64,000 nt of DNA from PALSA-894 sp963828625 (lineage in GTDB: Bacteria; Pseudomonadota; Alphaproteobacteria; Rhizobiales; Xanthobacteraceae): assembly GCA_963828625.1 (NCBI GenBank), contig CAWHEX010000010.1:1-64000 (forward strand), written 5' to 3'. The notes below the pieces were generated by a model. That model had not been told where the DNA came from. It saw nothing but the letters and a program-made list of their open reading frames with translations, and made no database searches. Below are positions 17,600 to 27,241 of this stretch, in pieces (within the stretch, counting starts at the first letter, position 1; each line of letters starts with the position of its first letter). Both the position numbers and the translations under genes were made by a program.

Positions 17600-17637
17600 C
17601 ATCCTTCGAGACGCGCCTGTCGGCGCTCCTCAGGATG
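17600..17637. repeat. Extragenic palindromic repeat between convergent genes
   Basis: Nested dyad: CATCCT (17600-17605) with AGGATG (17632-17637), then GAG/CTC, then GCGCC-TGTC-GGCGC (17613-17626). The string CCTTCGAGACGC ... CTCCTCAGGATGAGG is a type of palindrome I recall as frequent in Bradyrhizobiaceae intergenic DNA. It lies between the convergent cupin and GreA-family genes. Confidence 0.6.
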
Positions 17638-17648
17638 AGGGCCAGCAA

Positions 17649-18116
17649 CTATTTGATTTCAACAATCTCCGCCTCGCCCGCGCCCGCCTGCACCACGTCG
17701 CCGACCGACTTGTTCATCAGCGCGCGCGCGACCGGCGACACGTAGGAGAGCGTGCCCTCGGCGGGCTCGGCCTCGTCCTCGCCGACGATGCGGAAGGTCT
17801 GCTTGCGGCCATCGTCGCGTTCGATCGTGACGGTGGAGCCGAACTGCACTTTCGCCGTCTGGTCCGGCGCGGGCATGTGCTGCGCGGTCGAGCGGCGCGC
17901 CGTCCAGTAGCGCAGATCGCGCGACGTGTGCGCGAGCGCGGCGCGGTCGCCGGCGACCTGCGCGCGGGCGTGCTCGTCGTGCAGGCGCGCGAGCGTGCGC
18001 TCCATCTGCGCGAGGCCCTGCGGCGTCACCAGATTGGGATGTTCCGAAATCGGACGGTCGGGAAGTTCCTCGAAGGCTTCCGCACCGTCCGGCTCTTTCA
18101 CGAATGCGCGGCTCAT
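17649..18116 (-). CDS. GreA/GreB-family transcription elongation factor
   Basis: 155-residue cytoplasmic protein of the GreA/GreB family, which binds the RNA polymerase secondary channel and stimulates cleavage of backtracked RNA. The N-terminal half (LVTPQGLAQMERTLARLHDE, about 28-47) is the helical coiled-coil part. The C-terminal FKBP-like half has VQFGSTVTIERDDGRKQTFR, VGEDEAEPAEGTLSYVSPVA and RALMNKSVGDVV. The start MSRAFVKEPD at 18116 is the usual start of this alphaproteobacterial branch. It is a paralogue type rather than the canonical GreA, which normally opens MEKVPMT. A good terminator follows. Confidence 0.85.
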   Translation of the reverse strand: MSRAFVKEPDGAEAFEELPDRPISEHPNLVTPQGLAQMERTLARLHDEHARAQVAGDRAALAHTSRDLRYWTARRSTAQHMPAPDQTAKVQFGSTVTIERDDGRKQTFRIVGEDEAEPAEGTLSYVSPVARALMNKSVGDVVQAGAGEAEIVEIK

Positions 18117-18235
18117 GTCCGGCAAGTTGTAGCGCGCCGAATGGTTCCGCAAGAGCATATCCAGCCAAGAAGCGACTCGCCCTTAGATTGAAGCTAACTT
18201 ATGGTTCCGAAATCCATACGCATGGAGCGAGGCGG

Positions 18236-18677
18236 ATGCCAGTGCACAATGATCCCGACACCGAAAACTGGGAGCGCGAGAAATGGCGTGCGGAGCTTCA
18301 ACTCCGGGAAAAGGAGTTTGCGCTCAAGGAGTCCCAACAGCGGTATGATGCCGATCTCAAGAAAGAGGAAATGCTGCTCAAGCAGAGTGATGCATCGCGT
18401 TCCGCGCTGGGTGAACCCGTTGGTGATCGCGGTCCTGGCGGCCGCTGCCGGTGCCTTCGGTAACGCCGGCGTCACTTGGCTCAAAGCCCAGTCCGATCTG
18501 CAGCTGGAGCAAACACGTTCCGAGGCTGCGCGAATATTTGAGATCATAAAAACCGGTGACCCTGACAAAGCTGCATCGGGTCTAGATTTCCTAGTAAACG
18601 TTGGGCTCGTGTCAGGTGATATCTCCTCGAAAGTGGCCAATACGTTGAAGACAACAAAGGGAAGGGAACTGGGATGA
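18236..18677 (+). CDS. Hypothetical membrane protein with N-terminal coiled coil (frameshifted)
   Basis: ATG 18236, after GGAGCGAGGCGG, opens MPVHNDPDTENWEREKWRAE and a charged coiled coil (LREKEFALKESQQRYDADLK). An indel near 18400 shifts to RWVNPLVIAVLAAAAGAFGN, a membrane helix, then a cytoplasmic helical part with EAARIFEIIKTGDPDKAASG and LDFLVNVGLVSGDIS, ending KTTKGRELG. Coiled coil, one helix, then an ...IKTGDPDKAA... block is a recurrent rhizobial hypothetical architecture; function unknown. Its TGA at 18675-18677 overlaps the ATG of the next short frame. Confidence 0.6.
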
Positions 18678-18881
18678 GCACTTCCCGCCCCTCCAAGCGG
18701 ATCGAGTGAGTTAGTTATCCGAATTCGTATTTTTTCCGCGGGATCCCCCGAGAACCAGAAAATGGTCCGCGAATGGTTGAGGGAAAATGCACAAGGTATG
18801 CCGCTCGCGATCTTTGTCAGATCGGAGAATTTTGCGCTTCAAAGCAAATGGTCGATGACCTTAGAATTCCTTGACGCTTGA
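18674..18881 (+). CDS. Small hypothetical protein, translationally coupled (probable frameshift)
   Basis: ATG 18674 overlaps the preceding stop as ATGA. The frame MSTSRPSKRIE stops after 11 codons. Skipping one base at the duplicated GAG-T-GAG near 18707 continues it as ELVIRIRIFSAGSPENQKMV, then REWLRENAQGMPLAIFV and KWSMTLEFLDA, ending at TGA 18879-18881. The extended peptide, about 67 residues, has a beta-strand/helix composition and ordinary codon use, and frameshifts of this sort are common in this window. No homologue comes to mind. Confidence 0.35.
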
Positions 18882-19038
18882 ATGGCCCTCTCCGCAATTC
18901 CCGCCCGCTTGTCTGAGAAGAAGCAGCCAGGCTGCGGAGCTCGGGGAAGGGGTTCTGAAAACGGGAAGCGATCTCTCGCTTCGCTCGCTCAGCGACACTC
19001 TCTTTCAAGAGGGACGGGAAGAAGGAGAGGCTTGCGCG

Positions 19039-20649
19039 TTACGCCGCGGCCTGCTGCTCGGCTGCGGCGAGCACCATGCGGGCGCACTTCTCGCCGATCA
19101 TGATGCTCGGCGCGTTCGTGTTGCCTGACGTCAGCGTCGGCATGATCGACGCATCGGCGACGCGCAGCCCCGCGATCCCGTGCACGCGCAACTGATCGTC
19201 CACCACGGCCATCGGGTCCGAGCCCATCTTGCAAGTGCCGATCGGGTGATAGGTCGTCTCGGCGTTGCGCGCCACGAAGTCGAGCAGCTCGGCGTCGGTC
19301 TGCGCCTTCGGGCCGGGCGCCATTTCCTCCGGGCCGAGCCATTGCATCGCGGGCGCTTCCATCAGCTGGCGCGTGATGCGCATGGTCGAGAGCAGGCAAT
19401 CGCGATCGATGCTCTCGGCGAGGAAGTTGAAGCGGATCGCGGGCGGCACGCTCACGTCCGCGCTCTTGAGGTGGATCGAGCCTTTGCTCTCGGGGCGCAG
19501 CTGCTGCGCGATGATGGTGATGCCGGCTTCCTTCGCGAGCTTCACGTCCGGCGTCACCAGGAAAGGCTGCAGCGCGATCATCGCGTCGGGCGAGTCGAGC
19601 CCTTCGCGGCTCTTGACGAAGGCGCGCATCGGCGAGGCCGGGTGGCTGAGGAAGCCCTTGCGGCCGAAGATGTAGAGCAGCCCCTGCCCCAGCCCGCGCA
19701 GGCCGCGCGCACGCTCGTTGAAGGTGACGCCGTGGCGGCCGACGCGCCATTTCATGCGCGGCGCCCAGTGGTCGCGCAGGTTTTCGCCGACGCCCTTGAG
19801 CTCGTGCTGCACCGTGATGCCGAGCGCCCTGAGACGCTCGCCCTGCCCGATGCCGGAAAGCTCGAGGAGTTGCGGCGAGGCGATCGAGCCGGCCGACACG
19901 ATGACCTCGCGCGCGGCGCGCGCCTCGTAGGTCGCGCCCTGCATCGTGTAGCGCACGCCGACGCAGCGCTTGCCCTCGAACAGCAGCGACTGCGCATGCG
20001 CGCCGGTCTCGACGCGCAGATTGCGCCGCGCGCGCGCCGGATCGAGATAGACCTTCGCGGTGCTCATGCGGAAGCCGCCGCGGATGGAGGCCTGCGTCAT
20101 GGCGATGCCGTCCTGCTCGCCGCTGTTGTAGTCGGGGTTGCGCGGGATCCCGATGCTTTCGGCCGCCGCGAACAGGCTGTCGTAGAGCGGGCCGGTCTCG
20201 TCGCTGTCGGTGACGGTGAGCGGACCCGCGCGGCCGCGAATGTCGTCGGCGCCGCCCTTGTAGTTCTCGATGCCTTTGAAAACCGGGAGCACGTCGTGCC
20301 AGCTCCAGCCGCGATTGCCGAGCTGCGCCCAGTGGTCATAGTCCTGGCGCTGGCCGCGCACCCACACCATGCCGTTGATCGCGCTCGACCCGCCGAGCAT
20401 CTTTCCGCGCGGCACCGGGATGTTGCGCCCGCCCGTGTTCGGCTCGGGCTCGGAGGCGTAGAGCCAGTTCACGCCGGGGCGGTTGATGAAGCGCACATAG
20501 CTGATCGGCACGCGCGAGAGCGGATGCGTCTCGCCGCCGGCTTCGAGCAGCAGCACCTGATGGCGGCCGTTCTCGGTGAGGCGGTTGGCGAGCGCGGCGC
20601 CGGCCGAGCCTGCACCGATGATGACGAAATCGGCCGTGCGAACGTTCAT
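19039..20649 (-). CDS. GMC-family FAD oxidoreductase (choline dehydrogenase-like)
   Basis: 536-residue glucose-methanol-choline oxidoreductase. N-terminal FAD-binding motif DFVIIGAGSAGAALANRLTE (residues 7-26), GMC signature 1 around KMLGGSSAINGMVWVRG (about 83-99), signature 2 SAGSIASPQLLELSGIG, and the C-terminal active-site region TYHPIGTCKMG followed by TSGNTNAPSIMIGEK. These enzymes oxidise alcohols using FAD; BetA-type choline dehydrogenase is only one possibility, and no betaine gene is nearby. ATG 20649 is chosen over the longer frame because GGGGGAGC precedes it and the FAD motif starts at the usual place. Confidence 0.88.
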   Translation of the reverse strand: MNVRTADFVIIGAGSAGAALANRLTENGRHQVLLLEAGGETHPLSRVPISYVRFINRPGVNWLYASEPEPNTGGRNIPVPRGKMLGGSSAINGMVWVRGQRQDYDHWAQLGNRGWSWHDVLPVFKGIENYKGGADDIRGRAGPLTVTDSDETGPLYDSLFAAAESIGIPRNPDYNSGEQDGIAMTQASIRGGFRMSTAKVYLDPARARRNLRVETGAHAQSLLFEGKRCVGVRYTMQGATYEARAAREVIVSAGSIASPQLLELSGIGQGERLRALGITVQHELKGVGENLRDHWAPRMKWRVGRHGVTFNERARGLRGLGQGLLYIFGRKGFLSHPASPMRAFVKSREGLDSPDAMIALQPFLVTPDVKLAKEAGITIIAQQLRPESKGSIHLKSADVSVPPAIRFNFLAESIDRDCLLSTMRITRQLMEAPAMQWLGPEEMAPGPKAQTDAELLDFVARNAETTYHPIGTCKMGSDPMAVVDDQLRVHGIAGLRVADASIMPTLTSGNTNAPSIMIGEKCARMVLAAAEQQAAA

Positions 20650-20867
20650 GCGATCCGCTCCCCCAGGTTTCTGGTTCCTTGGGGGCAAGGATATTGCGGC
20701 GGCGCGCGGTGCAACAAGGGGCGCAGGCCGCATGGGCGGCGCGCGTTTCGCGCCCGCGCGGGCATCGCCCGGTGGGCAAGGGCGAGCAAATTGCCGGAAA
20801 TGTGATCGCCGTCACCGAACCGCCGCCCGTCCGGCGCGACTAACCGACATGGAGACAGGAGGCCGCC

Positions 20868-21050
20868 ATGCCGGTCGCACAGGTCATACGGTTCGATGAA
20901 CGCCAGTCGGTCGCACGCCCGCAGCGGCGGCCGGAACGCGCGCAGGGCGCGGTGTTGCGCTTCCCCGCGCGGTCGGGCGCGGAGCTGGCGCTGCTGATGA
21001 TCGCAGCCGACGCAGACGGAATCGCCGGACGCGGCCGCGATCCGGGTTAG
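20868..21050 (+). CDS. Small hypothetical protein (60 aa)
   Basis: A 60-codon frame from ATG 20868, preceded by ACAGGAGGCCGCC with a near-ideal ribosome site. The product (MPVAQVIRFDERQSVARPQR ... GIAGRGRDPG) is Arg/Ala-rich with one mildly hydrophobic patch (GAELALLMIAADA). It ends 12 bp before the convergent stop of fadJ. Only the ribosome site and the neat fit between neighbours support it, so it may not be real. Confidence 0.35.
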   Translation: MPVAQVIRFDERQSVARPQRRPERAQGAVLRFPARSGAELALLMIAADADGIAGRGRDPG

Positions 21051-21062
21051 GCAGCGCCGCGG

Positions 21063-23271
21063 TTACGCCGCCTGCTTCTGCCGCTTGGGAGCGAAGCGCG
21101 TGTAGAAGCTTTCGCCCTTGGCGGCCATCTCGACGAGCAGCTTGTTCGGCTTGAAGCGCTCGCCGTACTTTGCGCTAAGCTTCTCGCACAGCGCGACAAA
21201 CTCCTTCACGCCCATCATGTCGATGTAGCTGAGCGTGCCGCCGGAATACGGCGCGTAGCCGAACCCGAGGATCGAGCCGACATCCGCCTCGCGCACGTCG
21301 GTGAGCACGTCCTCCTCGAAGCAGCGCGCGGTTTCCAGCGCCTGGATCGCGAGCAGGCGATGCTTCAGTTCCGCCACGTCGATCGTGTCGGGATCGAGCT
21401 TGGTCTTCTGCAGTTCGGCGAGGCCCGGCCACAGCCGCTTCGGGCCGGATCTGCGGGTAATCGTAGAAGCCCTTGGCGTTCTTGCGCCCGAAGCGTCCGC
21501 GCTTCTCGACCATTTCGGCGAGCAGATCCTTCTGCCGCACGTCGATCGCCTTCGCGCCGAGGTCGGCTTCGGTGGCTTTCAGGATCTTCCACGCGAGGTC
21601 GACCGCGACCTCGTCGTTGAGCGACAAGGGCCCGACCGGCATGCCGGCCATGCGGCCGACATTCTCGATCATCGCGGCGGGCACGCCTTCGGTCAGCATC
21701 AGGTGGCCTTCGCGGATGTACGTCCCGACCACGCGCGAGGTGTAGAAGCCGCGTGAATCGTTGACCACGATCGGCGTCTTGCGGATCGCGCGCACGTAAT
21801 CGAGCGCGACGGCGAGCGCGGGATTTTCCGTCTTCTCGCCCATGATGATCTCGACCAGCATCATCTTGTCGACCGGCGAGAAGAAATGCACGCCGATGAA
21901 ATTCTTCGGGTCCTTCGACTCCGCGGCGAGCGAGGTGATCGGCAGGGTCGAGGTGTTCGAGCCGAACACGATCTTGTCGCCGACGACGGCCTGGGCCTTC
22001 GCGGTCGCCTCGGCCTTCACCTTGCGGTCCTCGAACACGGCCTCGATGACCATGTCGACGCCCTTGAGCGCATTGTAGTCCGGCGTCGCGGTGATGCGCG
22101 CGAGCAGCTTGTCGGCGTCTTCCTGCTTGGCGCGGCCGCGCTTGATCTGGGCCGCCATCAGGTTCGCCGAATAGGCCTTGCCCTTGTCGGCGGCTTCCTG
22201 GTCGCGGTCGATCAGCACCACGTCGATGCCGGCCTGCGCGGTGACGTAGGCGATGCCCGCGCCCATCAGGCCGGCGCCGAGCACGCCGACCTTCTTGAGC
22301 GTGGTGGCAGCGGCGCCTTCGGGCCGCCGCGCGCCCTTGTTCAACTCCTGCATCGAAACGAACAGCGAGCGGATCATCGCGGCGGCTTCCGGCGAGCGCA
22401 CCACCTTGGCGAAATAGCGCGACTCGATGCGCAGCGCGGTGTCGAACGGCACCTGCAGGCCCTCGAACACGCTGCTCATGATCGCGCGCGCGGCCGGGTA
22501 ATTGTCCTGCGTCTCCTTGCGGTAGAGCGCGTTCGCGGCGGGCCACGTCATCATGCCCATCTTCGACCAGATCAGGCCGCCGGGCAGCTTGAAGCCGTCG
22601 ACGTCCCACGGCTGCTTCGACTTGGGCGAAGTCTTGATCCAGTCCTTCGCGGCCTTCACGAGGTCCGCCGCCGGCACGACGTTGTCGACCAGCTTCATCG
22701 TCTTGGCGCGGTCGAGGCGGATCTGGTCGCCCTTGAGCAGGAAGTTGAGCGCGTCCGCGGTCGCCAGCATGCGCGCGATGCGCTGCGTGCCGCCGGCGCC
22801 GGGGAACAGCCCGACCTTGATCTCCGGCAGGCCGAGCCGCGTCTTCGGATTGTCCGCAGCGATCCGGTGATGGCAGGCGAGCGCCAGCTCGAAGCAGCCG
22901 CCCATCGCGGTGCCGTTGAGCGCCGCGACCCACGGCTTGCCGCTCGTTTCGAGCTTGCGATAGACGACCGACAGCCGGCGGCTGCGATCGAACACCATCA
23001 TGATCGCCGCGTCCTCGCCCTTCTGCTTGAGCGTCGTCTCGTAGTCGCCGCGCTGCTTCTCCAGCATGGTGAGGTCGGCGCCGCCGCCGAACGTGTCCTT
23101 GCCGGAGGTGACCACCACGCCCTTGACCGCGGCGTCGCCCGCGACCTTCTCGACGAGCTGTTCGAGCTCGGCGATCACGTCCATGTCGATGATGTTCATC
23201 GACTTGCCCGGCATGTCCCAGGTGATCAGCGCAATGCCGTCGGCGTCGACGTCGAACTTGAAATTGGTCAT
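21063..23271 (-). CDS. fadJ: Multifunctional fatty-acid oxidation protein (enoyl-CoA hydratase / 3-hydroxyacyl-CoA dehydrogenase), frameshifted
   Basis: Performs hydration of enoyl-CoA and NAD-dependent oxidation of 3-hydroxyacyl-CoA in beta-oxidation. N-terminal crotonase part: LGLPEIKVGLFPGAGGTQRI, with the catalytic Glu region near residue 145 and the GTAMGGCFELALACHHRIA oxyanion loop. Rossmann motif VLGAGLMGAGIAYVTAQAG near residue 335, then GSNTSTLPITSLA and IGVHFFSPVDKM. The C-terminal part resumes after an indel near 21440-21460 as PKRLWPGLAELQKTKLD ... FGYAPYSGGTLSYIDMMG. It could equally be called fadB. First of the leftward acyl-CoA cluster to be read last; thiolase lies upstream. 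Confidence 0.92.
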
Positions 23272-23298
23272 CAGTATTCTCCTTGAAATGAAAGGCGC

Positions 23299-23761
23299 CT
23301 AGTAAGGCTCGCCGTTGAGATGCAGCACGCGGATGGTTGTGCCGTCGCGTTCGAATTTCAGGTCCGAGCCCGGATAGTGCGCGCGCTCAGAGCGGCGCGC
23401 GCGTGCCGACCTCGAGCAGCAGCACATCGGCGTTCGAGCGGTTCACGATGCAGTGCCCGTTCGGCACATTCGCCTTCCAGCCCGCGCAGTCGCCCGCCTT
23501 CAGCGTCACTTCGCCTTGATCCTCGACCAGCACGCACTCGCCCTGCAGGATATAGACGAACTCGTCCTCCTGCTCGTGCCAGTGGCGGATCGATGTGGCG
23601 GCGCCCGGCTCAAGCTTCGTCAGGTTCACGCCGAACTGCGTGAGCCCCGCCGCATTGCCGAGCGCGGTCTTGTGGCGTCCCGCGCACGCCGGCTTGAAGG
23701 CCGGCGGATAATTCGGCGAGCCGATGCGCGTCTGCTGCGCGCTGATGTCGATCCTGGGCAT
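23299..23761 (-). CDS. Cupin-domain protein (frameshifted near C-terminus)
   Basis: About 153-residue cytoplasmic single-cupin protein. Motif 1 is IRHWHEQEDEFVYILQGECV (H-x-H-x(3-4)-E, residues about 58-77), and motif 2 is WKANVPNGHCIVN. The frame as written stops early after VGTRAPL, but a one-base shift near 23390 continues ERAHYPGSDLKFERDGTTIR and VLHLNGEPY to TAG at 23299. That ending is the conserved end of this cupin branch, so an indel is likely. It lies between fadJ and the thiolase gene, with short gaps on each side, suggesting co-transcription; substrate unknown. Confidence 0.75.
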
Positions 23762-23771
23762 CGAACGCGCC

Positions 23772-24980
23772 TCAGACGCGCTCGATGATCGTCGCGGTGC
23801 CCATGCCGGCGCCGATGCAGAGCGTCACCAGCGCGGTGTTGAGATTGCGCCGCTCCAGTTCGTCGAGCACCGTGCCGAAGATCATCGCGCCGGTCGCGCC
23901 GAGCGGATGGCCCATCGCGATCGCGCCGCCCGCGACGTTGATCTTGTCGTGCGGAATGTTGAGCGCCTGCATGTAGCGCAGCACGACGGAGGCGAACGCC
24001 TCGTTCAGCTCGAACAGGTCGATGTCCTCGACCTTCATGCCGGCCTTCTTGAGCACCTTGTGCGTCACGTCGATCGGGCCGGTGAGCATGATGGCGGGCT
24101 CGGAGCCGATGTTGGCAAACGCACGGATGCGCGCGCGCGGCTTCTTGCCGATCCTGGCGCCCGCTTCCTTGTTGCCGATCAGCACGGCCGCCGCGCCGTC
24201 GACGATGCCGGACGAATTGCCGGCGTGGTGCACGTGCGTGACCGTCTCGACGTCGGGATGCGCCTGAATGGCGACCGCGTCGAAGCCGTACATCTCGCCC
24301 ATCTGCACGAACGAAGGCTGAAGCTGGCCGAGCGACTGCATCGTCGTGGTCGGACGCATGTGCTCGTCCTTGTCGAGGATGGTCATGCCGTTGACGTCCT
24401 TCACGGCGATCACGGATTTCTTGAAGTTGCCGGCGTCCCACGAGGCCTTGGAGCGCTTCTGGCTCTCGACCGCGTAGGCGTCCACGTCGTCGCGCGAGAA
24501 GCCGTATTTGGTGGCAATCAGGTCGGCCGAGATGCCCTGCGGCAGGAAGTAGGTCGGCACCGCGATCGCCGGGTCCATCGGCCACGCGCCGCCGGACGCG
24601 CCCATGCCGACGCGGCTCATCGACTCGACGCCGCCGCCGATGGTCATGTCGTGCTGGCCGGACATCACCTGCGCGGAGGCGAAATTGATTGCGTCGAGCC
24701 CGGAGGCGCAGAAGCGGTTGATCTGCACGCCCGCGACCGTGTTGCCGTAGCCCGCCGTGAGGGCCGCTGCGCGCGCGATGTCGCCGCCCGCCTCGCCGAC
24801 CGGATCGACACAGCCGAGCACGACGTCGTCGACCACCGAGGGATCGGACAGGTTGCGGTTCTTGATCGCACCGAGCGCCTGCGTGGCGAGATTGAGCGCG
24901 GTCACCTCATGGAGTGAGCCGTCGGCCTTGCCGCGGCCGCGCGGGGTGCGCACGGTGTCGTAGACGAATGCGTCGGTCAT
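23772..24980 (-). CDS. fadA: Acetyl-CoA C-acyltransferase (thiolase)
   Basis: Thiolase of 402 residues that cleaves 3-ketoacyl-CoA in the last step of beta-oxidation. The nucleophilic Cys91 is in NRFCASGLDAINFAS, the second region is GGGVESMSRVGMG, and the C-terminal active-site histidine and cysteine lie in AMGHPLGATGAM and TLCIGAGMGTA. The start MTDAFVYDTVRTPRGRGKAD at 24980 is typical. It is separated from the upstream acyl-CoA dehydrogenase by 22 bp and from the downstream cupin by 10 bp. A degradative rather than biosynthetic thiolase is inferred from the neighbouring fadJ and dehydrogenases. Confidence 0.93.
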   Translation of the reverse strand: MTDAFVYDTVRTPRGRGKADGSLHEVTALNLATQALGAIKNRNLSDPSVVDDVVLGCVDPVGEAGGDIARAAALTAGYGNTVAGVQINRFCASGLDAINFASAQVMSGQHDMTIGGGVESMSRVGMGASGGAWPMDPAIAVPTYFLPQGISADLIATKYGFSRDDVDAYAVESQKRSKASWDAGNFKKSVIAVKDVNGMTILDKDEHMRPTTTMQSLGQLQPSFVQMGEMYGFDAVAIQAHPDVETVTHVHHAGNSSGIVDGAAAVLIGNKEAGARIGKKPRARIRAFANIGSEPAIMLTGPIDVTHKVLKKAGMKVEDIDLFELNEAFASVVLRYMQALNIPHDKINVAGGAIAMGHPLGATGAMIFGTVLDELERRNLNTALVTLCIGAGMGTATIIERV

Positions 24981-25002
24981 TGTATTCCTCCTGTTCGCCG
25001 CC

Positions 25003-26160
<1,158 letters not shown>

Positions 26161-26185
26161 CGGCAGTCTCTTCCCTGTCGCTTCT

Positions 26186-26632
26186 TTACGCGTTGCGTTG
26201 ATTGTTGACGATTTTGTCGGCCGTGTCTTTCTTCATCCATTCCTCGGTGCGCTGCGCCGGCAGGTCATGGATGCCCTTGAGCCACGAGACTTCGCTCTCG
26301 GTGCCGTATTGCTTGGTCGGCGGCATCGCCTCGGGTTCGTCGAGCGAGTTGATCGTCACGCTGATGCGGCCGTTGCCGTCAAACGCATAGGTCAGCGGCG
26401 TGCCGCAATCCTTGCAGAAGCCGCGCTGCGCCATGTTTGACGAACGGAAGAACGACGGCGCGCCGCGCGTCCATTTCAGGTGCTCGATCTTGCCGCCGGT
26501 GAAGCCCATGAACGGCTGACCCGAAGCCTTCTGGCACATGCGGCAATAGCAGACGCTCGAATAAGCGGGCTTCTCGACCCACGCGTAACGCACCGCGCCG
26601 CACTGACAGCCGCCTGTGAGATCTTGCGCCAT
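26186..26632 (-). CDS. GFA-family (glutathione-dependent formaldehyde-activating enzyme-like) protein
   Basis: 148-residue zinc-binding protein of the GFA family. Cys pairs are visible at GGCQCGAVRYAW (about residues 8-11), VCYCRMCQKASG (about 28-33) and GFCKDCGTPLTYAF (about 72-75), the usual eight-Cys/His layout of the Mss4-like fold. Members were named for glutathione-formaldehyde adducts but most have no assigned reaction. The ATG at 26632 overlaps the def stop as TGATG, so translation is coupled to the deformylase gene. Start chosen at MAQDLTGGCQ because the extended frame upstream is a shadow of def. Confidence 0.85.
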   Translation of the reverse strand: MAQDLTGGCQCGAVRYAWVEKPAYSSVCYCRMCQKASGQPFMGFTGGKIEHLKWTRGAPSFFRSSNMAQRGFCKDCGTPLTYAFDGNGRISVTINSLDEPEAMPPTKQYGTESEVSWLKGIHDLPAQRTEEWMKKDTADKIVNNQRNA

Positions 26633-27231
26633 CACGACAACCCCAACTGCTGCTTGACCTCGGCGATCGGCCGCGTCGCATAACGCGTCTTGTATTCCTC
26701 GGCCGACATGAACGACTTGCGGATCATCTTGTCGGTGAAAAGAACGCGCTCGAGGTGATCGTACTCGTGCTGCATCACGCGGGCCGGCCAGCCGCGCGCG
26801 CGCCATTCCTGCGCATCGCCATTCTCGTCGACGTACGACACCGCGACCTCGCGATGGCGCGCCACCATCGCGGTGTAGCCCTTGATGCTCAGGCAGCCTT
26901 CGAAGAAATCGCGCGTCTCGGACCCGACGAGGGTCATGACCGGATTGATCAGCACGCGCAGCGGCGCCGGCTCGCGCTCGCGTTCGAGCAGCACGCCCTT
27001 CGGAACGCCCTCGGTCATCTCCGGCCGGTCTTCCATCACGACGATGCGCCGCGACACGCCGATCTGCGGCGCCGCAAGGCCGATGCCCGGCGCGGCGCGC
27101 ATGGCAGCGACCATCCCGGCGATCAGGTTCTGCATCTCGGCCGTGCGGATGGCGCTCAGACGAACCATCGCGGTCGGCGCCCGCAGAACGGGATCGCCGA
27201 CCTGAACGATCGTTGGCGCTGCGACGTCCAT
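26632..27231 (-). CDS. def: Peptide deformylase
   Basis: Removes the N-formyl group from new proteins; metalloenzyme in the cytoplasm. All three deformylase motifs are intact: GIGLAAPQ (49-56), EGCLS (111-115) and QHEYDH (154-159), giving Cys113, His155 and His159 as metal ligands and Glu156 as base. The 199-residue length is slightly above E. coli Def because of an insertion around 68-92. It lies inside a fatty-acid cluster rather than with fmt, so it may be a second copy; the window cannot show whether another def exists. Stop overlaps the start of the GFA gene. Confidence 0.93.
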   Translation of the reverse strand: MDVAAPTIVQVGDPVLRAPTAMVRLSAIRTAEMQNLIAGMVAAMRAAPGIGLAAPQIGVSRRIVVMEDRPEMTEGVPKGVLLEREREPAPLRVLINPVMTLVGSETRDFFEGCLSIKGYTAMVARHREVAVSYVDENGDAQEWRARGWPARVMQHEYDHLERVLFTDKMIRKSFMSAEEYKTRYATRPIAEVKQQLGLS

Positions 27232-27241
27232 TGTGTTCGCC

